From Symsagittifera roscoffensis (taxonomy: Eukaryota; Xenacoelomorpha; Acoela; Convolutidae), in NCBI RefSeq assembly GCF_963678635.1, contig NC_087069.1:33129090-33193089 (forward strand): DNA of 64,000 bases. Reading direction: 5' to 3'. This document shows positions 1 to 12,989 of the stretch, piece by piece; the stretch's first letter is position 1, and the number at the start of each line of letters is the position of its first letter. The notes under the pieces are model-generated. The model did no database searches, was not told the DNA's origin, and was given only the letters and a program-made list of their open reading frames with translations. A program made the position numbers and the translations under genes.

Positions 1-1780
1 AAATTGTAAACAAACAATAAACCATTTGAAAGCAATATACTGGAAAAATTTTTCTTTCCCTTTGTTTTTACGGTTAAATATAAATGAACTTTCTATTTAA
101 CCGTGAAAACAAATAGAAGTTCAATCAAAAAGTATTTTTTAAATTTCACTTAAGTCTGAAGTAGAAGTTTCGCAACTGTTTTTTTTTCAAGCGAGAGGTA
201 TTTCATTCCTTATCCTAGGGGCTGCCAGGATTTCCTAAGTGCGTAAACAAACAGTTGCGAAAATGCTCTAGTGAACAAAACATTTATGTGTTTACTTATT
301 ATACATACAAATAAAGTTAGTTTTCTCACTTTAAAGCATGTTTTCAAAGTACCTCTACAGTTCACTTGCAAGCGTGCATGTAACGAATTTTTTCACGGCG
401 ATTGAACGGCACGCTGCGCCTTATCTATTTTTGTTCAGTTTTGTGCAAGCAACTTGACTGAAGTATAATATCTTTCTCGAGGACATAAATGAAATTTCTT
501 GTTATCTGTTTTCTGAATACTTGAAGCCTATACTTTTCCTTAAAAAAACTTTTAAACAGCCCAACAAGTATGTCTGTTTAATGCATTGAGCGCATTTTCT
601 CGAAAGCCAACTAATAGTGAAAAATTGGTAGCAAGCTCTTTAGTTGAGCGAAAGTTCTTATTTTTTTTGCCATTTTTTGTAGAAACTTTTAAAATAAGAA
701 AGTGAAAACAAAAAACGTTGTTTTGTTGTTGAAGGTGAGTTTGTGTCATTTGAAAATTTTTAATAAAAATTTTAGATTGATTTCTTGAGTATTTCTCGCG
801 AAGTTGATGCTCAAACGTATCAGCTGATTAGCGTATTTTATCATTTTGCAATTTTTGTCTATTTGTTTCTCTATTTCATAGACCAAATTGTTGAATAGGA
901 TCGGAATTAATACCGTGATTTGGTGTATTCCTTGCCTTCTTTTGATTATTTATTCCAACAACAGTCCACATTCATTTTTTGTGTTTTATGTGTTAAAAGC
1001 TTCAGAGTAGGTTTTATGGTTTTGAAAGATGAGGAAATGCAGTCTTTTCCATGTTGTACACACGTTCCATATTGCACATGTTTCCAAATGTACACACGCC
1101 TTTGTCCAGATTAGTTTTTTTGTTATTGAATTCAATAGCGCATCAGTTGTAGAGAAGCGATGAATAAACTCAAACTGATTTTCAGAAATAGGGTTATTTT
1201 CATCCACGCTATGAACCATCCATCTGTTATTCCAGTAACCGTTCCTTAACGTTTGAGAGAGTTGGAGTGAAGGATATTGGTCAATAGTTTTCGGCTGTCG
1301 CGTGGTTACCCTTTTTGAAAACTGGTTTTGCATTGCATGAAAACATGAAAAAAATTTCACATATATTTGATATAAGATATTTTAATCCAGCAGCGTTCTT
1401 AAGAGCGGATAATTGTATTTTTGATTAGCCCGACAATGCACTAGAAAGTATAGAATTAACTTCATCTTAACTATTTTTTTTTGAGTGACAAAGCAAAAAA
1501 ACAAGTTGTTTCAGTGTTTACTGTCTGTCATGCAAAATGCCGGCGTTGATAGTTAGGACTTAATCATAATTCTTTCCCAAAGTATAAATTTTGGAAATAA
1601 TGTGCGATTGACATGTGGTCTGTTATCAAATCGCGAAAGGAAGTTCCGAAAAAATCAACAGTGACCATGTCACATATTTTGTATCTCAAGGATTGTTTTC
1701 TGCTAGTTTCAAGAAACTTCAGTTTTTTCTAAATTTTCCGACCTATACTTTGAATGTTCAAAAATAATTGATTCTTCATT
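1..1780. repeat. Long module of the tandem array, copy 1 (cut by the window edge)
   Basis: This is the right part of a 2.7-3 kb module that recurs at about 5.0, 27.7, 32.7, 36.2 and 40.9 kb. It contains the module's inverted repeat (64-110) and the conserved motifs around CGGTTAAATA and GTCTGTCATGCAAAATGCC. A minus-strand frame at 986-1360 stays open over about 106-124 codons in copies 1, 2 and 6 but is interrupted in the others. I do not recognise a protein in it and treat the module as non-coding. The right junction passes directly into a 1.38-kb short unit. Confidence 0.8.
64..110. repeat. Conserved inverted repeat of the long module, copy 1
   Basis: Two 21-nt arms (64-84 and 90-110) flank a 5-nt loop. 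The arms pair with only minor mismatches here. The same structure lies at 5650-5696, 28367-28413, 33267-33313, 36829-36875 and 41224-41270, and it is perfect over 21 bp in the 28.4, 33.3 and 41.2 kb copies. It could form a hairpin or cruciform. Its role is unknown. Confidence 0.75.
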
Positions 1781-4700
1781 TTTTATTTTTGTTTCAGTTT
1801 TCTGATTGTTCGTAAGAGTTATAATTGGTTCACGGCTGGTATGACTGCCTCCGCATATCATTAGCTTTCTGTTTTCATAAACAAATTTTCTTCAGAGTTT
1901 TTGCTGATATCTCGAAAAAATTAGGGCGTAGAAAAATTCTTTTGTATTTTAGGTTGTTTTCAAATTCGATGTGGGTCAGTGTCGTTTCATCAGGATTCTT
2001 CAATGGGGAATTGAGAGCACGGAAAAGAAACGAAAAAATTGTCATGCAGCAAGGGTGTCGATTGCTGCTTTACAAATTATAAAGACGCGTTTTTGAAAAA
2101 TATCATCAAAAAAAAATAAAAGCTGAACGGCATCTGAAAATGCATATGATGATTACTCCGATTTAGTGAATTTTGTTTTTCTAGAGCCTGTAGCATATGA
2201 AACAGACTTGCTTCTATCGGAAATTTTGGATTTCTTTAGTATAATTTTTTGAAAAAGCGGAAACTTATGAAAGGAAACGCTAGCCATTGTAATCGCCAAT
2301 ATATTTTTTGCTCATTTAATTTTATAACGTCAAACTTTTTTCTGCTACAATAATCTTTCAAAACTGCAAAAATATGATTGTTTTTCGAATCCTTACTGGT
2401 TTTGGTAGTCAGCTAAGACACCTCAAAAACCACGATTTTGTAGGGCAAGAACGTTTCATAGCACATATCACTTGTTATTCGAACTTGATTCAGATACCAT
2501 TATCATCCCAATCGTTTTTTAATTTTCTGTTTGCGTCGTATTTTTCTTATCATATTTTTCAAAGACGTTTATTTTTCACGGGATGATGGATTGATCATCA
2601 GCATTTACCTGGGTGTCTAGGAGGTTACCGGGGTTGAGAAACTACGCTGGATCCTATGATCAAATTCGTAACCTAATCTTTAACTGCTAAAAATTTGAAA
2701 TCTCGAACCCTATCTCTCCTTGACTTAAACCGAATTTCTGATTTCGACGTAACGCTGTCAAAAATCATTGTTTTTATAAATTGAATCCAAGTTTGTGTGA
2801 GAAATTGTTTTTGCAGCAATTTTTGTAATAAAACATTCTTAAAAATAACAACTGTTTTCGAAAGTCAAACTCCGAGCACAAACATTCAGTCGTTTTCTAA
2901 AGCCGGAAAAAAACTGCTCGTATCTGAATTTTTCAGGTATGCCGAAAAACAAACAGCCGCCTCTGTAATTCTTATTTGACCTGTCTTGTCTGAAAAACTA
3001 ATAATTAGGCTCAAACATTGAAAAATTTGAGGAAAGTTTTGGTTGAAACCACTCTTCCGTTTTTCAGTGATTGTTTACTTCTGCTAGTTTCAAGAAACGT
3101 CAGATTTTGAAAGTTTTCCGTCTTATATTTTAAATGTTCAAATTAAATTGATTCTTCTTTCTCGATTTTTGTTTCAGATTTGTGTCTGGCTCGTAGGGGT
3201 TATAATTGGTTCCACGGCTGGTATGAATGCTTCCGCATATCATAAGCTTTCTGTTTTCATAAATAGAATTTCAGAGTTTTTGCTGATATCTCGAAAAAAA
3301 TTAGGGCGTAGAACAATTCTTTTGTGTTTTAGGTTGTTTGCAAAGTCGATGTGGGTCAGTATCGTTTCATTAGGATACAACAATGGGAAACTGAGAGCAC
3401 GGAAAAATAAAGAAGAAATTGTCATGGAGCAAGGGTGTCAGATGCTGCTTTACAAATTAAAAAGACGCGTTTTTGAAAATTATCATCAAAATAAAAAAAA
3501 AAACTAAACGGAATCTGAAAATGCATATGATGGTTACCCCAGTTTAGTGATTTTAGCTTTTCTAGAGCCTTTAGCATATGAAATGGATTCGCTTCTATCG
3601 GGAATTTTCCGTTTACTTAGTATATTTTTCGAAAAAGGAAAGTTATGAAAGGAAATGCTAGCCAATGTAATCGCCAATATATTTTTTTGCTCATTTAATT
3701 TTTTAATGTCAAACTTTTTTTTACTACAATAATCTTTCAAAACTGCAAAAAAAAGATTGTTTTTCGAATCCTTTCTGGTTTTGGTAGTCAGCTAAGACAC
3801 TCAAAAACATTGATTTTGTCGGGCAAAAACATGTTATAGCACATATCACTTGTTTTTCGAACTTACTTCAGATACCATTATCATCCCAATCGGTTTTTAA
3901 TTTTCTCTTTGCGTCGTATTTTTTTTATCATATTTTCCAAATACGTTTCTTTTTCTTGAGACGATGTGTTGATCATCAGCATTTATCTGGGTTTCTAGGA
4001 GGTTACCGGGGTTGAGAAACTACGCTGGATCCTATGATCAAATTCGTAACCTAATCTTTAACTGCTAAAAATTTGAAATCTCGAACCCTATCTCTCCTTG
4101 ACTTAAACCTGTATTTCTGATTTCGACGTAACGCTGTCAAAAGTCATTGTTTTTATAAATTGAATCCAAGTTTGTGTGAGAAATTTTTTTTGCAGCAATT
4201 TTTGTAATAGAACGTTCTTAAAAATAACAACTGTTTTCGAAAGTCAAAATCTTCAGTCGTATTCTAAAGCCGGAAAAAAACTGCTCGTATCTGAATTTCT
4301 CAGGTATGCAGAAAAACAAACAGCCGCCTCTGTAATTCTTATTTGACCTGTCTTGTCTGTAAAACTAATAATTAGGTTCAAACACCGAAAAATTTGAGGA
4401 AAGTTTTGGTTGAAACCACTCTTCCGTTTTTTCAGTGATTGTTTACTTCTGCTAGTTTCAAGAAACGTCAGATTTTAAAAGTTTTCCGTCTTATATTTTT
4501 AATGTTCAAAATAAATTGATTCTTCATTCTCGATTTTTGTTTCAGATTTGTGTCTGGCTCGTAGGAGTTATAATTGTATTTTACTTTGTTTGCAAAGTCG
4601 ATGTGGGTCAGTGTCGATTCATTAAGATTTAACAATGGGAAATTGAGAGCACAGAAAAAAAACGAAAAAATGGTCATGGAGCAAAGGTGTCGATTGTTGC

Positions 4701-5015
4701 TTTACAAATTATAAAGACGCGTTTTTAAAAAATATCATCATTAAAAAAATGAAAGCTGAACGGCATCTGAAAATGCATATGATGATTACTCCGATTTAGT
4801 GAATTTTGTTTTTCTAGAGCCTTTAGCATGTGAAACAGATTTGCTTCTATCGGGAATTTTGGGTTTCCTTGTATAACTTTTTGAAAAAGCGGAAATTTAT
4901 GAAAGGAAATGCTAGGCATTGTAATCGCCGATACGTTCTTTGCTCATTTATTTTTATAACGTCAAACTTTTTTTACTACAATAATCTTTCAAAACTGCAA
5001 AAAAATGACTGTTTT
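1781..5015. repeat. Three tandem short units (~1.38, 1.38 and 1.25 kb)
   Basis: The marker GTCGATGTGGGTCAGTGTCG recurs at about 1966, 3346 and 4598. All other landmarks of the unit recur in the same order: the AAATGCATATGATG motif, the GAGGTTACCGGGGTTGAG motif, and the CAAACAGCCGCCTCTG motif. The third unit is about 120 bp shorter because of a deletion near 4575. Open frames inside the units shift between copies, for example GGTTCACGG versus GGTTCCACGG, so I do not call genes here. Confidence 0.85.
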
Positions 5016-7940
5016 TCGATTCAAGCTGTCATATAATTGAGAGAAGGGGGTAACTTCCCTCCACGCCCCTCCTAAATCCGCTATTGAAGTAGAATTTGTA
5101 TGTTTGAGTATGACCTCGTACATTCTGCTGGACTCCAATTTATCTAAATAGTTTATAGCCTTCCGCTGCTCGAACACTTTTATTAAATTAGGGAAGAGGT
5201 TTCCTAGGCCTTAAGACAGGAAATAGTATTTCGCGAGCAACAAGTTAGGTTGTAGATCCCCGGTCTATCTGCATTTTAAATGACAAAAAACACTGAATTG
5301 TTACAATGATCAGTAAAACAGAACACATTTTTTTTTGTTTAGTTTACAGCAGACATTTTTTTGTCAGACCCAACATAGTGAGCTGATAACGGTAGACTCA
5401 AACTTAACTTTTTTATAGGTTAGGTTATCTCAAGATTGTTACCATTATGGTGAAATAATTATATAAATAGATCTAGTCTTGATCTAACAACTTTTTCTGG
5501 TTAACCGAAAACTGGCAGCTCCCTAGAGTTACCATACTGCTCTACGTAATGTTTTATAGTTGTTTTTTTTTTGAGAAAAGCATAAGAAGTTGTAAACAAA
5601 CAATAAACCATTTGAAAGCAATATACTGGAAATATTATTCTTTCCCTTTGTTTTCACGGTTAAATAGAAATGAACTTTTTATTTAACCGTGAAAAAAATA
5701 GAAATTCAATCGAAAAGTGTTTTTTAAATTTCACTTAATTCTGAAGTAGAAGTTTCGCAACTGTTTTTTTTTCAAGCGAGAGGGATTTCATTCCTTATCC
5801 TAGTGGCTGCCAGGATTTCCTAAGTGTGTAAACAAACCGTTGCGAAAATGCTCTAGCGAACAAAACATTTATGTGTTTACTTTTTATTATACAAATAAAG
5901 TTAGTTTCTCACTTTGAAACATGTTTTCAAAGTACCTCTACAGTTCACTTGCAAGCGTGCATGTAACGAATTTTTTCACGCTGATTGAACGCACGCTGCG
6001 CGTTATCCTATTTTTGTTCCTATACTTTTCCTTAAAAAAAACTTTTTAACAGCCCAACAAGTATGTCTGTCTAATGCATTGAGCGCATTTTCTCGAAAGC
6101 CAACTAATAGTGAACAATTGGTAGCAAGCTCTTTAGTTGAGCGAAAGTTCTTATTATTTTTGCCATTTTTCGTAGAAACTTTTAAAATAAAAAAGTGAAA
6201 AGCAAAAACGTTGTTTTGTTGTTGAAGGTGAGTTTGTGTCATTTGAAAGTTTTTATAAAAAATTTTAGATTGATTTTTTGAGTATTTCTCGCAAAATTGA
6301 TGCTCAAACGTGAGCAGTAGAATTAAGTATCAGCTGATTAGCGTATTTTATCATTTTGCATTTTTTGTCTATTTGTTTCTCTATTTCATAGACCAAATTG
6401 TTGAATAGGATCGCAATTATTACCGTGATTTGGTTTATTCCTTGCCTACTTTTGATGATTTATAAAAAGCAACAGTCCACAGTCATTTTTGTGTTTTATG
6501 TGCTCAAAAGCTTCAGAGTAGGTTTAATGGTTTTGAAAGATGAGGAAATGCAGTCTTTTCCATGTTGTACACACGTTCCATATTGCACATGTTTCCAAAT
6601 GTACACACGCCTTTGTCCAGATTAGTTTTTTTGTTATTGAATTCAATAGCGCATCAGTTGTAGAGAAGCGATGAATAAACTCAAACTGATTTTCAGAAGT
6701 AGGGTTGTCTTCATCCACGCTACGAACCATCCATCTATTATTCCAGTAACCATTCCTTAACGTTTGAGAGAGTTGTAGTGAAGAATATTTGTCAATAGTT
6801 TTCCGCTGTCGCGTGGTTACCCTTTTTGAAAACTGGTTTTGCATTGCATGAAAATAATTTCACATATATTTGATGTAAGATATTTTAATCCAGCAGCGGG
6901 TTCTTAAGAGCGGATAATTGTATTTTTGATTAGCCCGACAATGCACTAAAAAGTATAGACTTAACTTCATCTTAACTATTTTTTTTGAGTGACAAAGCAA
7001 AACAACAGGTTGTTTCAGTGTTTATTGTCTGTCATGCAAAATGCCGGCGTTGATAGTTAGGACTTAATCATAATTCTTTCCCAAAGAATATATTTTGGAA
7101 AAATGTGCGATTGACATGTGTTCTGTTATCAAATCGCGAAATGAATTTCCGAAAAAAATTACATATTTTGTATCTCAGTATGTTGATAAGTATACAGTTG
7201 TCATAATAGTTTTGAAGTTAAATGAAGTTTGATTGACTTTTTTAATTCGTTTTTTTTTCTTTTTTTCCTAAGTAAATTTAAGTTTTCTTTCAACTGTTTA
7301 TATCAGTTCTCAGATTTTTTATGGAGCGAACGTTTTTTCATGAAGTAAAGGCTGTAATGATGCTGGAATTTTCTGTAGTTGTTTCTAAAAAAATTAAACG
7401 ATTTCCCTATCAACCAAATTTGCAAAGGCGGACAATTGCTTTTCGATGAAAAAAAATTAATCGAATTGCTTATGTTTTTCACTGGGATCTTCCAAAGCTA
7501 AAATTAGATTCGAGCTTAATTTTTTTGGAAGCGCTTGGAGTTGATTTTTATTGTATCTGTTTTGTAATATATTCGTTTATTCATAGCTTTTTTTAGTTAG
7601 TTTTCCACGAAGAAACCCAATAGTGCAAAAACTCGATGTCTAAATCGCTAATCATTTTACCTTCATAGGTTACTGAATTGTAGCTATTTTTGTCCGTACG
7701 AATTTCTAGCAGTTTCTAAGCAATTTAAGGCTTGTTGATAGAAATATTTACATTTCATTCAAATATTAGGATAATAGTTTTGTTTTCACTGATTGTGGAA
7801 TCAACGTCACAATTAAACACCAAACAAATTTTTGAGCAAAAAATCTGTCTAGCAGTTTCTAGCTATAGGGTAAATTATTTCCAAAGTGTTTGTTTTATTT
7901 TACGGGCTTTTAGTTATACTGTCGTTTAACTGAATTTCTT
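5016..7940. repeat. Long module of the tandem array, copy 2 (complete)
   Basis: The short unit is left at the string TGACTGTTTTTCGA (about 5006) and rejoined at the GGTATGCAGAAAAACAAACAG motif (about 7942). Compared with a plain short unit, this module replaces roughly 0.57 kb with 2.9 kb. The first part (5035-5100) contains a GC-richer stretch (GGGGGTAACTTCCCTCCACG) of the kind seen in dispersed metazoan repeats. The inverted repeat lies at 5650-5696. No protein is recognised. Confidence 0.8.
5650..5696. repeat. Conserved inverted repeat of the long module, copy 2
   Basis: Arms at 5650-5670 and 5676-5696 flank a TGAAC loop. They pair except at a few positions in the right arm. This is the same element as at 64-110. 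Confidence 0.75.
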
Positions 7941-10246
7941 AGGTATGCAGAAAAACAAACAGCCGCCTCTGGATTTTTTATTTGACCTGTCTTGTCTGAA
8001 AAACTAATAACTAGGTTCAATCACCGAAAAGTTTGGGGAAAGTTTTGGTTGAATCAGCTCTTCCGCTTTTCCAAGGATTGTTTTCTGCTAGTTTCAAGAA
8101 ACTTCAGTTTTTTCTGAATTTTCCGACCTATACTTTGAATGTTCAAAAATAATTGTTTCTTCATTTTCGATTTTTGTTTCAGTTTTCTGATTGTTCGTAA
8201 AAGTTATAATTGGTTCACGGCTGGTATGACTGCTTCCGCATATCATCAAATTTTTGTTCTCATAAAGAAAACTTCTGTAGAGTTTTAACTTTTATCTCGA
8301 AAATACTAAGGAGTAAAAAATGCTTTTGTATTTTATTTTGTTTGCAAAGTCGATATGGGTCAGTGTCGATTCATTGAGATTTAATAATGGGAAATTGAGA
8401 GCACAGAAAAAAATCGAAAAAATGGTCATGGAGTAAGGGTGTCGATTGCTGCTTTACAAATTATAAAGACGCGTTTTTGAAAAATATTATCATTAAAAAA
8501 AATAAAAGCTGAACGGCATCTGAAAATGCATATGATGATTACTCCGATTTAGTGAATTTTGTTTTTCTAGAGCCTTTAGCATATGAAACCGATTTGCTTC
8601 TATCGGGAATTTTGGGTTTCCTTTGTATAATTTTTTGAAAAAGCGGAAACTTATGAAACGAAACGCTAGGCATTGTAATCGCCAATACCTTCTTTGCTCA
8701 TTTAATTTTATAACGTCAAACTTTTTTTTACTACAAAAATCTTTCAAAACTGCAAAAAATTGACTGTTTTTTGAATCCTTACTGGTTTTGGTAGTCAGCT
8801 AAGACACTTCAAAAACAACGATTTTGTCGGGCAAGAACGTTTCAAAGCACAAATCACTTGTTATTCGAGCTTACTTCAGATACCATTATCATCCCAATCG
8901 GTTTTTAATTTTCTGTTTGCGTCGTATTTTTCTTGTCATATTATCCGAAGATCCTTCTTTTTCACGGGATGATGGATTGATCAGCAGCATTTACCTGGGT
9001 GTCTAGGAGGTTACCGGGGTTGAGAAACTACGCTGGATCCTATGATCAAATTTGTAACCTAATCTTTAACTGCTAAAAATTTGAAACCTCGAACCTTATC
9101 TCTCCTTGACTTAAACCTGTATTTCTGATTTCGACGTAACCCTGTCAAAAACCATTGTTTTTATAAATTGAATCCAAGTTTGTGTGAGAAAATTTTTTTG
9201 CAGCAATTTTTGTAATAAAACGTTTAAAAAGATAACAACTGTTTTCGAAAGTCAAACTCCGAGCACAATTATTCAGTCGTTTTCTAAAGCCGGAAAAAAA
9301 CTGCTCGTATCTGAATTTCTCAGGTATGCAGAAAAACAAACAGCCGCCTCTGGATTTCCTAATTGACCTGTCTTGTCTGAAAAACTAATAATTAGGTTCA
9401 ATCATCGAAAAAGTTGAGGAAAGTTTTGGTTGAAACCACTCTTCCGTTTTTTCAGGGATTGTTTACTTCTGCTAGTTTCAAGAAACTTCATATTTTTAAA
9501 GATTTCCGTCCTATACTTTTAATGTTCAAATTAAATTGATTTTTCATTCTCGATTTTTTTTTCAATTTTGTGTCTGGCTCGTAGCTGTTATAATTGGTGC
9601 CATGGCTGGTATGAATGCTTCAGCATATCATTAGCTTTCCGTTTTCATAAACAAAATTTTTTCAGAGTTTTTGCTGATATCTCGAAAAAATTAGGCTGTA
9701 GAAAAATGCCTTTGTATTTTAGGTTGTTTTCAAAGTCGATGTGGGTCAGTGTCGTTTCATTAGGATTCATCAATGGGGAATTGAGAGCACGGAAAAGAAA
9801 CGAAAAATTGTCATGGAGCAAGGGTGTCGATCGCTGCTTTACAAATTATAAAGACGCGTTTTTGAAAATTGTCATCAATAATAAAAATGAAAACTAAACG
9901 GAATCTGAAAATGCATATGATGGTTACCCCGTTTAGTGATTTTAGCTTTTCTAGAGCCTTTAGCATATGAAACGGATTTGCTTCTATCGAGATTTTTGCG
10001 TTTCCTTAGTACATTTTTTTGAAAAGGGAAATTTATGAAAAGAAGTGCTAGCCAATGTAATTGCCAATATATTTTTTGCTCATTTAATTTTATAACGTCA
10101 AACTTTTTTCTACTACAATAATCTTTCAAAACTGCAAAAAATTGATTGTTTTTCGAATCCTTACTGGTTTTGGTAGTCAGCTAAGACACTTCAAAAACAA
10201 TGATTTTGTCGGGCACATTTCACTTGTTTTTCGAACTTTCTTCAGA
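7941..10246. repeat. Short tandem units, the second interrupted by the Polinton
   Basis: Unit markers occur at about 8350 and 9737. The unit that begins near 9560 stops at 10,246 in the phrase TTCAGATACCAT and resumes at 25,100 with TACCATTATCATCCC. In sister units (for example 8879-8898 or 3871-3891) these words are continuous. That shows the empty insertion site. Confidence 0.85.
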
Positions 10247-10252
10247 TACCAT
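10247..10252. repeat. Target-site duplication, left copy (TACCAT)
   Basis: TACCAT directly precedes the element's first base and is repeated at 25100-25105. A 6-bp duplication is the size generated by Polinton/Maverick integration. Uninterrupted sister units have a single TACCATTATCATCC. Confidence 0.9.
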
Positions 10253-10841
10253 AGTAGTAGATGTTGGAGCTGAAGTGGGGGGGAGGGTGGGGGGTGCATG
10301 GCGGACCCCATGTATTAAGATACGTTATAGATTTCCGGTCCGCCATGCTATGTATTAAGATTGGGTATAGAGTCTACAATGTATTAAGACAGGGAATACC
10401 GATGGTAAGCTTTCAATGTGATGGTAAGATAATGGTAAGAAAAACGAAAAATTTTTAGTTTTTGTGCGAAAATGTCTATTTTTTTCGCAAAAATCTCGGC
10501 GCGCGTTACCTAATTGGGAACAATTAATTGTTAATTACGTGTAGATTGTAAAATTAAGATTATGTATTTAGTTTTTTTGTTGGATGGTAAGTCAATGGTA
10601 AGAGTTTTTGTGCAAAAACTTGGAATTTTTATCAAAAAAATTTAAAATTTTTTCGAAAAAATTCAAAACACGATAAGATTTTGTTTAATTTGATCTAATA
10701 AAAATTTATTCGATACTTTTACTTTCTATCTATCTGAATCTATTCTGAACCTACAGAGACATCGAAAAAAATCGAATTTTTTGAGAGAAAAAAATTAAAT
10801 TACAAAAAAGTATTTAAATCACTGCATTGTATAACAAGTTT
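10253..10841 (+). repeat. Left terminal inverted repeat of the Polinton
   Basis: The reverse complement matches 24511-25099 nearly base for base. The outer 140 bp contain a G-rich tract (10276-10297) and three copies of ATGTATTAAGA (10310, 10350, 10379). Five copies of ATGGTAAG follow (10402, 10421, 10432, 10584, 10595). These subterminal repeats could be sites for integrase, terminal protein or replication factors, which is inference. The few mismatches suggest a fairly young insertion despite the gene decay. Confidence 0.95.
10276..10297 (+). other. G-rich tract near the left element end (possible G-quadruplex)
   Basis: Runs of 7, 3 and 6 G residues are separated by single bases. The right TIR keeps a similar tract on the complementary strand (25060-25077), with a different run length. 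The change in run length is typical of slippage. Confidence 0.5.
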
Positions 10842-12390
10842 ACCGCAAAATTTTACATTTTAACATCATAAAACCAATATAACACGACATCATGAATAAT
10901 TTTACTAGACCAGATCAGATCTTATAAATTCAGTGGTTTTGTATGAATTCCATCAACTTGTACTTGTCTTTTTGGATAAAAATAGCTTAGTCCTTCTTTG
11001 TTTGTTCATATGTTGCCATCATATGATTTATAGTTCTGAATCCTCTATTTGTAGATGTTAAGTTGATTGCTTCATCGAGCACTCTCCTGTACTTTGACAT
11101 AGGTTTGTCACCAGAATCTTCGAGAACTCGCTTGTTTAATCCTTTACTGCTAAATTTGAACTTATCTGACTTGTTGTCATAGCAGCAATATGTCTTGCTA
11201 CACAAACATAGCATTTCTGTACATCTAAATTCTTCTTTAAAAAGTCCCGGCTCCCGTTTATCATACTTTTTATGCGTACTGCAACACGTTCGAGGGAAGA
11301 AGTTAGATTTTGCATCCGCCTTGAAAGAGTCTCTACAGTCATTTTCCCTAATTTTTTCCCAAGCAGCTTTCTTATCTGGTTTGATACAGTCGTATAAATT
11401 TTCTTCGGCTAGTGCCAAGTAAAGTGAGTCTGTGTCCATCTCCAACTCTTCCAATTTATTCACATCACAGAACTTGTCAAAGAAGTTATAGTAGAGTTCC
11501 AACATTCTCAGTTTTGCATACTGAAGTATGAAAAATCCAACGATGATGGGTTCTCTATGTTCAATGGTTGATTTCAACAACTCCACCTCATACAAGTCTT
11601 TTTCAACTGTATTCAATCTTTTGAACAATGGTTCATTGATTGCCTTGTGATTTTTTTCATCGTTCAGATGTTTTGTGATTGTATGTCTCGATCTATCCAT
11701 GATCTGATATCCATACGAAGAATTACCCAAAAGTTTCATTGTTTCTGCTACAACTCCTGACAAAGGGTTTTCATCTCCTTCTCTTCTAGCATCAACCACT
11801 GACTGAACGAGATTATTAAAGCATTTCCGAGGAGAATACTGAACAAATCGGTAAATTTTGGTGCACTGCAATCCAAGTTCCATATAAAAGTTGAAGAGAG
11901 GAGTTATAACTGTTCCATTTTCCAGCTTGAAACTAGATATCAGCATTCTCTGAGGATGCTTTAACATTTCGTTCTCGATCGCATAGTTTTTCATGTAATC
12001 TCCAATATCATCTGTTCCAACCTCAGTATTTTTCAAAAAAGGAGGAAAATTCGCAAATTTTGATTTTAGCTCATATGGGACAGCTACGTCGCACTGAACG
12101 TAGCCAAAAAGAGATCCATGTTTTATTTTTGCTAGAAGGGAGTCTGTAGAAAGGGGTCTTTTATAGGGAAAGCGGGTTCTGACGTGATTTTTGATCTTGT
12201 CATCGGTTTTGAAACTTTCCCACCAGTCACACTCCCACATTTCTTCCACTTTGTATCCTTTCTCTTTAATGTATTCTCGTCGCAAATCATCCATCTCTCT
12301 CTTCTTGTTTCCTCGCTCAACATCCTGTTCTGTTAAGAAGGGACGAGCTTCTTGACAGGAACAGAAGTGGTAGTAGCATCCCATTGCTTC

Positions 12391-12814
12391 AAACACTGTC
12401 TTACAGTGATCACAAAAACCGTCCACATTAAAACAGTCGATTTTTTTTTGTTTTCCAGATGTAAAAAAGCTCTCAATTTTACCTTCTGGTCTTGATTCTT
12501 GATAAAAAGACATGACTTTATTCTCAAAGTTGCAAGTTCGATTATGTTCAGCCTTGAATTTCTCCAACGATTGATTTACAAACACTTGATAAACTTCTGA
12601 TCAAACACTGTCTTACAGTGATCACAAAAACCGTCCACATTAAAACAGTCGATTTTTTTTTGTTTTCCAGATGTAAAAAAGCTCTCAATTTTACCTTCTG
12701 GTCTTGATTCTTGATAAAAAGACATGACTATATTCTCAAAGTTGCAAGTTCGATTATGTTCAGCCTTGAATTTCTCCAACGATTGATTTACAAACACTTG
12801 ATAAACTTCTGATA
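12391..12814 (-). repeat. 212-bp tandem duplication inside polB
   Basis: The sequence starting AAACACTGTC at 12391 starts again at 12603 and runs to about 12814, with one base difference seen (near 12729). Because 212 is not a multiple of three, the duplication itself shifts the reading frame. Confidence 0.92.
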
Positions 12815-12989
12815 TACGTTTCATCAACTACAGCTTTTCGAGTGAAAACAATGGAAGGTCCTCCAGTCATGTCCTCTCTAATTTTTCACACAAGTCCTAA
12901 TCACTTTCGCAAAATGGATAAAACTTGTAACATGTAGATTTGTGTAGACAAATGTTTGCTAGATTTGGAAGTGTGCAACCAAGTTTTAA

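Noticed and set aside
3148-3507. Open frame of ~119 codons repeated in many array units (starting near the ...CVWLVGV... stretch)
   Set aside because: Sister copies carry frameshifts and stops at different places (for example GGTTCACGG versus GGTTCCACGG). Differences are spread evenly over codon positions, so coding constraint is not supported.
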